Of a stretch of 8,277 nucleotides of DNA, positions 4,944 through 8,277 are shown one piece after another. The position numbers and the translations under genes were made by a program. Position 1 is the stretch's first letter. Every line of letters starts with the position of its first letter. The stretch spans positions 1 to 8,277 of the forward strand of contig DDEX01000079.1 of NCBI GenBank assembly GCA_002336845.1, given 5' to 3'. The notes beneath the pieces are model-generated. The model made no database searches, was not told the DNA's origin, and worked only from the letters and a program-made list of their open reading frames with translations. Source of the stretch: Rhodobacteraceae bacterium UBA1943 (GTDB lineage: Bacteria; Pseudomonadota; Alphaproteobacteria; Rhodobacterales; Rhodobacteraceae).

Positions 4944-7568
4944 CTATTGCGCCGGGGCAAGGGGCAGGCCATTGGCGACCCAGGCCTCGATCCCGCCGCG
5001 ATACCAATAGACCTTCCAGCCCAACTGCCCGGCACGCAGCGCCCCGTTATAGCTGGACCTGTCCTGCATTCCTGCGCCGAAGAACACGATCGGCACCTGC
5101 CCGTTACCGCCGGTCTGTTCTTGCAACCAGCTTGACAGCGCCTGTTGAAAGCTGTCGGTCACGCTGCCATCTCGCCCCGCATCGGGCACGGCCAGCGCCT
5201 GCGGCAGCGTGTTGCTTGCGCCACTGGTATCAATCAACAGCACGCGACCGCCTTGGTTCAGCAATTGCGCCAGCCCCTCGGTCGTCACCACTTCGGCCTT
5301 GGTATGGCTGTTTGGCGTGGGGCCGCGATAGGGGGCAGGGAACAAGAGACTGGTCGGCGGGACACCCAGATCGGCCAGTTCATTGCTGACCGGCTGCGCG
5401 GGCGCAGGGCTGGCCCCGCCGCCCGTGCCCCCGCCTGCCGCGCCGCCCGCAGATGTTGGCGCTGCATTGCCAGCCGCAGAAGGGCCATCCTCGATATCGG
5501 AAATCATCACCGCCAGATTCTGCAACAGATCGTAGCACATCGTAATGCTGGCGTCGGCATTGCTATACCAGGCGTTCAACTGGTCGCAGTCGCGGTAAAT
5601 CACCTTCAACGGCCGCGGCAGGGCATAGGTCTTGGCCAACTCATCGGCAAAACCGCGCAACGCATCGGAAAAGCGTTCGGAAATGAACTGGCCGACAGGA
5701 AAGCGTGACGGTTCAAAAACCACGTCAATCGGTTGGCCGGGGGCATCGGCGGGCAACATGCCCTCCGGGCTCCACTGGCCGACGCGGGTATGGGGGGCGA
5801 GAATTGTGCGCCAGGCCCGGTTCTGTTTCGTGAACTCGTCGCCACAGCGGTCAAGGGTACGTTCGTCGAACCCGACATCTTGCGCGATGCCCTGAAACAG
5901 GGCCGGATTGCCGCCGTAAAGCACGCAGAACACGTTGCGGAACCGCTTGAGATCGGCGGTATGTTCATCCATCCACGGGGTGACAGAGCCGCTTTGCTCG
6001 CCCAGCTTGCCACTGTAATACCATTGCAGTGCGGCATAGGTCGCCACCCCAGCGCCGATCTGATCGACCTCTTTCTCGCCCGAGGGATACATCGTCGGTT
6101 CTACCACGCGCAGGGCGGCGAAAATATCGACGGCATCCTCTTCGGGGCCGGTCGAGGGCAGTTGCAGCTCTCCGATAAGGGCATGGCCGAATTCATGCAT
6201 GAAGATGCCATTGGTCAGGCCAAGGTAAACCGAAATCAGCCGCACTGAATCGTTGCCAAAGGTCGGCATGGGCAGGCTGGCCGAAGGTTGACCGCCCCCA
6301 CCACCCTGTCCCGCAGGGGCGCTGCCGCCACCCTGAGCCGGGCCGATGGAAAAGGCGCCGACATGAAACAGTCCGCGTTCCCAGGCCAGAACGCCGATAT
6401 CCGCCCCTTGCGAGGCATCATTGCTGACCTGGGCGATGACCTGCCCGTTCAGCGCAAACTCGGCCAGCCCAGGCACCTCATACAGCGTCAGCGTATCGCT
6501 GCCGTCGCCATGTGCGGCGCCCGTCAGGCGCCCCATTTCGCGCGACGACCCGTCAGGGCCAAAGCACAGCACCAGCCCATCACGCGCGCCGGTTATTTCG
6601 CCCACGCATGTGGCCTTGGCCTGCGGATTGTCGATCACCAGCCCGACCGCCGATTTCGGCATATCCTCGATCCGCCAGCCCTGGGCGGGCAGGATCCCGA
6701 CCGCCAGCCGGGTCAGCCTTCCTTCGGTGCCGGGTGGACCCGCAGGCATGGTGATCATCAAGTTTCCACCAGCCTTGGCCGGATTCTCGAACACCAGCCA
6801 GTCGTTTTTCAGATAAGCCTGCCAGCCGTCGGGCAAGGTTGCGGACTGTATTGCATCGGCCAGGGGGCCCATCACCTGCGCCAGCGTCGGGGCATCGCCA
6901 TTCCCCTGGCCCCCGCCTTGACTGCCGCCCTGACCGGCCTCTGGCTGCTGCGCCGGCGCGGCAGCGACATTGGCAATGCTGAACCCTGAAATGCCAAAGG
7001 TGCCGCGATCATAGGCCATGATGCCGATCTCATCGCCCAAGGCAGGCGATCCTTCGACATCGCCGACCTGCTGGCCATTTAGGTAGAACCGCGCGGCGCC
7101 CGGCACATCCACCATCTCGATCATGTCGCTGCCGTCCATCCGGGCAGCATTGGCCAGATTGGCGATACTGCGGGTCTTGCCGCCTTCGACGCAGAACAGA
7201 TTGGCCGCCGCCTGTGCCGTGATCTCCATCAGGCACAGCGCACCGGCCTGCGAATTGCGCACCATCAAGCCGACCGAAGCCGATGCTTCGCGGGCGTTGA
7301 CCGAAACCTGCACGATGGTCCGCCGCCCGGTTTCGGGGGCAGGTCCGGCGGGCACCGTAAGTGTCTGCTCGGCTTCGTCCTGGTTGGTGTTGCGCAACAT
7401 GAACCACGCGCCATCCACGCCGCTTTCCCAGCCCGGCAAGATCTGGCTGCGGGCGGCACTTTCAAGCGGCCCCAGCGGCGAGGTTTGCGCGGGGGCAGGA
7501 TGTGGCGACACCACAGCCAGCGACAGCAGGGTCAGGGGTATCAGGGCGTTGGCATAAAATGGGCGCAT
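4944..7568 (-). CDS. Large exported protein: duplicated N-terminal domain, DUF4344-type metallopeptidase, rhodanese-like tail
   Basis: This is an 874-residue secreted or periplasmic protein. The signal peptide (MRPFYANALIPLTLLSLAVV...) is probably cleaved after APA at residue 27. Two related domains follow, at about 30-200 and 228-410. They share endings such as DVPGAARFYLNGQ / EVPGLAEFALNGQ and IGIMAYDRGTFGISGFSI / IGVLAWERGLFHVGAFSI, and look like beta-rich, lectin-like folds. Gly/Gln-rich linkers lie at 203-226 and 412-428. Residues 440-690 match the DUF4344 putative metallopeptidase pattern, with HEFGH at 458-462, a glutamate-rich EED at 476-478 as the likely third zinc ligand, and four cysteines (548, 575, 661, 678). 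After an Ala/Gly linker (696-726), residues 745-874 resemble a rhodanese of the PQQ-associated CXXCW type (PYRGPTPNS..., WKVYWYRGGIEAWVANGLPL) but lack the cysteines. The start at 7568 was chosen for the signal peptide. An ATG at 7673, with a better AGGA site touching the kinase stop, would add 35 residues. That added stretch contains rare codons (TTA, AGG, TCA), so it is probably non-coding. Confidence 0.88.
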   Translation of the reverse strand: MRPFYANALIPLTLLSLAVVSPHPAPAQTSPLGPLESAARSQILPGWESGVDGAWFMLRNTNQDEAEQTLTVPAGPAPETGRRTIVQVSVNAREASASVGLMVRNSQAGALCLMEITAQAAANLFCVEGGKTRSIANLANAARMDGSDMIEMVDVPGAARFYLNGQQVGDVEGSPALGDEIGIMAYDRGTFGISGFSIANVAAAPAQQPEAGQGGSQGGGQGNGDAPTLAQVMGPLADAIQSATLPDGWQAYLKNDWLVFENPAKAGGNLMITMPAGPPGTEGRLTRLAVGILPAQGWRIEDMPKSAVGLVIDNPQAKATCVGEITGARDGLVLCFGPDGSSREMGRLTGAAHGDGSDTLTLYEVPGLAEFALNGQVIAQVSNDASQGADIGVLAWERGLFHVGAFSIGPAQGGGSAPAGQGGGGGQPSASLPMPTFGNDSVRLISVYLGLTNGIFMHEFGHALIGELQLPSTGPEEDAVDIFAALRVVEPTMYPSGEKEVDQIGAGVATYAALQWYYSGKLGEQSGSVTPWMDEHTADLKRFRNVFCVLYGGNPALFQGIAQDVGFDERTLDRCGDEFTKQNRAWRTILAPHTRVGQWSPEGMLPADAPGQPIDVVFEPSRFPVGQFISERFSDALRGFADELAKTYALPRPLKVIYRDCDQLNAWYSNADASITMCYDLLQNLAVMISDIEDGPSAAGNAAPTSAGGAAGGGTGGGASPAPAQPVSNELADLGVPPTSLLFPAPYRGPTPNSHTKAEVVTTEGLAQLLNQGGRVLLIDTSGASNTLPQALAVPDAGRDGSVTDSFQQALSSWLQEQTGGNGQVPIVFFGAGMQDRSSYNGALRAGQLGWKVYWYRGGIEAWVANGLPLAPAQ
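4947..5336 (-). other. Rhodanese-like domain lacking the active-site cysteine (part of the large exported protein)
   Basis: Residues 745-874 carry the rhodanese framework: a VLLID strand, the segment VPIVFFGAGMQDRSS where the cysteine loop belongs, and the closing GWKVYWYRGGIEAWVANGLPL. The loop position that should hold Cys is Phe/Gly (FFGAGMQDRSS). There is no cysteine anywhere in the domain, so sulfur transfer by the usual mechanism is not possible. A binding or structural role is inferred. Confidence 0.7.
5499..6251 (-). other. DUF4344-type zinc-metallopeptidase domain (part of the large exported protein)
   Basis: Residues 440-690 contain the gluzincin-like zinc motif HEFGH (encoded at 6183-6197). 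ELQLPSTGPEEDAVD follows, supplying a nearby acidic third ligand. Downstream helices include a YYSGKLGEQ...DEHTADLKRFRNVFC segment and a CDQLNAWYSNADASITMCYD segment, both typical of this family as I recall it. The active-site residues appear intact. Substrate is unknown. Confidence 0.82.
6339..6887 (-). repeat. Second copy of the duplicated N-terminal domain (protein-level repeat)
   Basis: Residues 228-410 repeat the layout of residues 30-200 (encoded at 6969-7481): GPL...A, then GW, a LVF/FML segment, MPAG/VPAG, GDGSD/MDGSD, VPG, LNGQ and a final FSI. The match is visible in protein but not in DNA, so the duplication is old. Both copies have a cysteine pair (C112/C126 and C321/C335) spaced 14 residues apart, which supports a conserved disulfide. 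Confidence 0.75.
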
Positions 7569-7592
7569 GAAGAACTGGTCCGCCTGGGCTTG

Positions 7593-7621
7593 GATAGGGG
7601 TCGCAGCCCCTGACCTTTCAA
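7593..7621 (-). promoter_or_regulatory. Weak candidate promoter for the large exported protein
   Basis: On the minus strand TTGAAA (7621-7616) is followed after 17 bases by CCTATC (7598-7593). The -35 match is fair and the -10 is poor. It would allow transcription independent of the upstream kinase. Cotranscription with the kinase across a 106-base gap is equally possible. Confidence 0.25.
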
Positions 7622-7651
7622 CTAAGCCCCCCGGCCAGCGGGCCGTCAGGG
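7608..7651. repeat. Nested inverted repeats between kinase and exported protein genes
   Basis: CCCTGAC (7608-7614) pairs with GTCAGGG (7645-7651), enclosing a smaller perfect stem, CGGCC (7632-7636) with GGCCG (7641-7645, sharing one base). In the minus-strand transcript this could form a structured leader ahead of the start at 7568, or attenuate read-through from the kinase. No U-run marks a terminator. Confidence 0.35.
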
Positions 7652-7674
7652 CGCAAGATGTACCGGTGCGCATT

Positions 7675-8277
7675 TCATCCTGTCAGAAACGGCAGATCAA
7701 GCGCCACCCGATAGCGCTGGGGCAAGGCTGCCGCCTCATCGGCCACCGGTCTGCCGCGTGATCCGGCATCCAGAATGCCAGCTTCCAGAACACCGGCTTC
7801 CTGATACCGGGCGCGCAGCCGGTCGGCAACATTGCGCAGCCCCAGCCCGGTGCCTGCTGCCGCGCGGTCGCTGCCGTCCTGCATCGGCATGTCATTCTCG
7901 ACCGTCAATCGCAGGCGATTTGCCTCGCGGCGGGCCTTTAGCGAAATCTCGACCCGCCCTGTCGCACGCCCGACACCGTGTTTGACGGCATTTTCGATCA
8001 GCGGCTGCAGGATCAGGCTGGGCACCCGCGCGCCCCGCAACTCCTCCGGCAGGTCGATCCGCAGGGCCATGCGGTCGGAAAACCGCTCACGCTCGATCGC
8101 CAGATAATCGCCTTGCAGCGCCACCTCATCCGCCAGGGTGACGTCGCTCATCGGGTCTAGCGCCAGGGTCGTGCGCAGGAACGTTGACAGCGACATCACC
8201 ATCCGCCCGGCGCGATCATCTGCGCCTTCCTCGATCAGCCCGGCGATGGAGTTCAGCGTGTTGAACAGGAAATGCGG
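7675..8277 (-). CDS. LytS/His_kinase-type sensor histidine kinase (N-terminus beyond window)
   Basis: The last 200 residues are present. They begin at the phosphoacceptor motif PHFLFNTLNSIAGLI, whose histidine is encoded at 8274-8272. The N box is PLIENAVKHGV (encoded around 8010-7970), and the ATP-lid G box is GTGLGLRNVADRL. This is the His_kinase plus HATPase layout of LytS/AlgZ-type kinases, which phosphorylate LytTR regulators. The sensory and membrane part lies off the right edge. An unusual insertion of three five-residue units ((Q/L)(E/D)AG(V/I/S)) follows the G box, and the protein closes with RYRVALDLPF. It ends 106 bases before the signal-peptide start of the exported protein. No LytTR regulator is adjacent within the window; the only one is at 2397-3179. 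Confidence 0.94.
   Translation of the reverse strand, partial: PHFLFNTLNSIAGLIEEGADDRAGRMVMSLSTFLRTTLALDPMSDVTLADEVALQGDYLAIERERFSDRMALRIDLPEELRGARVPSLILQPLIENAVKHGVGRATGRVEISLKARREANRLRLTVENDMPMQDGSDRAAAGTGLGLRNVADRLRARYQEAGVLEAGILDAGSRGRPVADEAAALPQRYRVALDLPFLTG
7766..7810 (-). repeat. Three degenerate 15-bp tandem repeats inside the kinase gene
   Basis: Units at 7766-7780, 7781-7795 and 7796-7810 all begin GC(A/T)TCC on the plus strand. Adjacent units agree at about 10 to 11 of 15 positions. On the coding strand they encode QEAGV, LEAGI and LDAGS in succession. The unit length is a multiple of three, so gain or loss of a unit would keep the frame. Confidence 0.6.

Noticed and set aside
5145..6248. 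Plus-strand open frames opposite the large exported protein
   Set aside because: They are shadows of a minus-strand frame that holds a signal peptide, the HEFGH motif and domain repeats.
1..8277. CRISPR array, insertion sequence, tRNA or rRNA
   Set aside because: No regularly spaced repeats, transposase-like frames, terminal inverted repeats with target duplications, or tRNA-like cloverleaf sequences were seen on reading both strands.

Overview
The window is GC-rich DNA (low-to-mid 60s percent by eye), tightly packed with genes and with bacterial codon bias. Gene content and protein style (a kdp operon with a tiny extra membrane peptide, a LytS/LytTR two-component pair, DUF4344-type secreted proteins) suggest an alphaproteobacterium, most likely of the Rhodobacterales type. 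This placement is inference from the sequence alone.

Left part (1-1518, minus strand): the start of a kdp operon for high-affinity potassium uptake. The order is an unnamed 27-residue membrane peptide, kdpF (28 residues) and kdpA, which runs off the left edge. The leader upstream (1519-1953) carries a tandem 11-bp repeat suited to an OmpR/PhoB-class regulator such as KdpE. A small exported protein of unknown function (1954-2388, plus) follows. Its stop codon sits in a hairpin shared with the stop of the converging gene.

Middle part (2397-4689): a LytTR response regulator (minus) and a short receiver-less LuxR-type regulator (plus) diverge from a 199-bp region. That region holds a perfect 12-bp direct repeat with 21-bp periodicity. 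The repeat contains the core CCGTTCGTC known from AlgR sites in Pseudomonas. Next comes an exported 245-residue protein with a CPPGYYP motif and four cysteines, then a convergent intergenic region with a strong hairpin.

Right part (4944-8277, minus): a large exported protein of 874 residues has a duplicated N-terminal domain, a DUF4344-type zinc-metallopeptidase domain (HEFGH) and a rhodanese-like tail that lacks the catalytic cysteine. Immediately upstream is the C-terminal part of a LytS-type sensor histidine kinase, entering at its phosphoacceptor motif PHFLFN.

The kinase and the LytTR regulator are the classes that normally form one adjacent pair. Here they are about 4.5 kb apart, with the LuxR-type regulator and two exported proteins between them. 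The working hypothesis is a signalling module in which the LytTR regulator acts at the direct repeat to control itself and/or the LuxR-type regulator. The exported proteins would be its outputs or its sensory partners.
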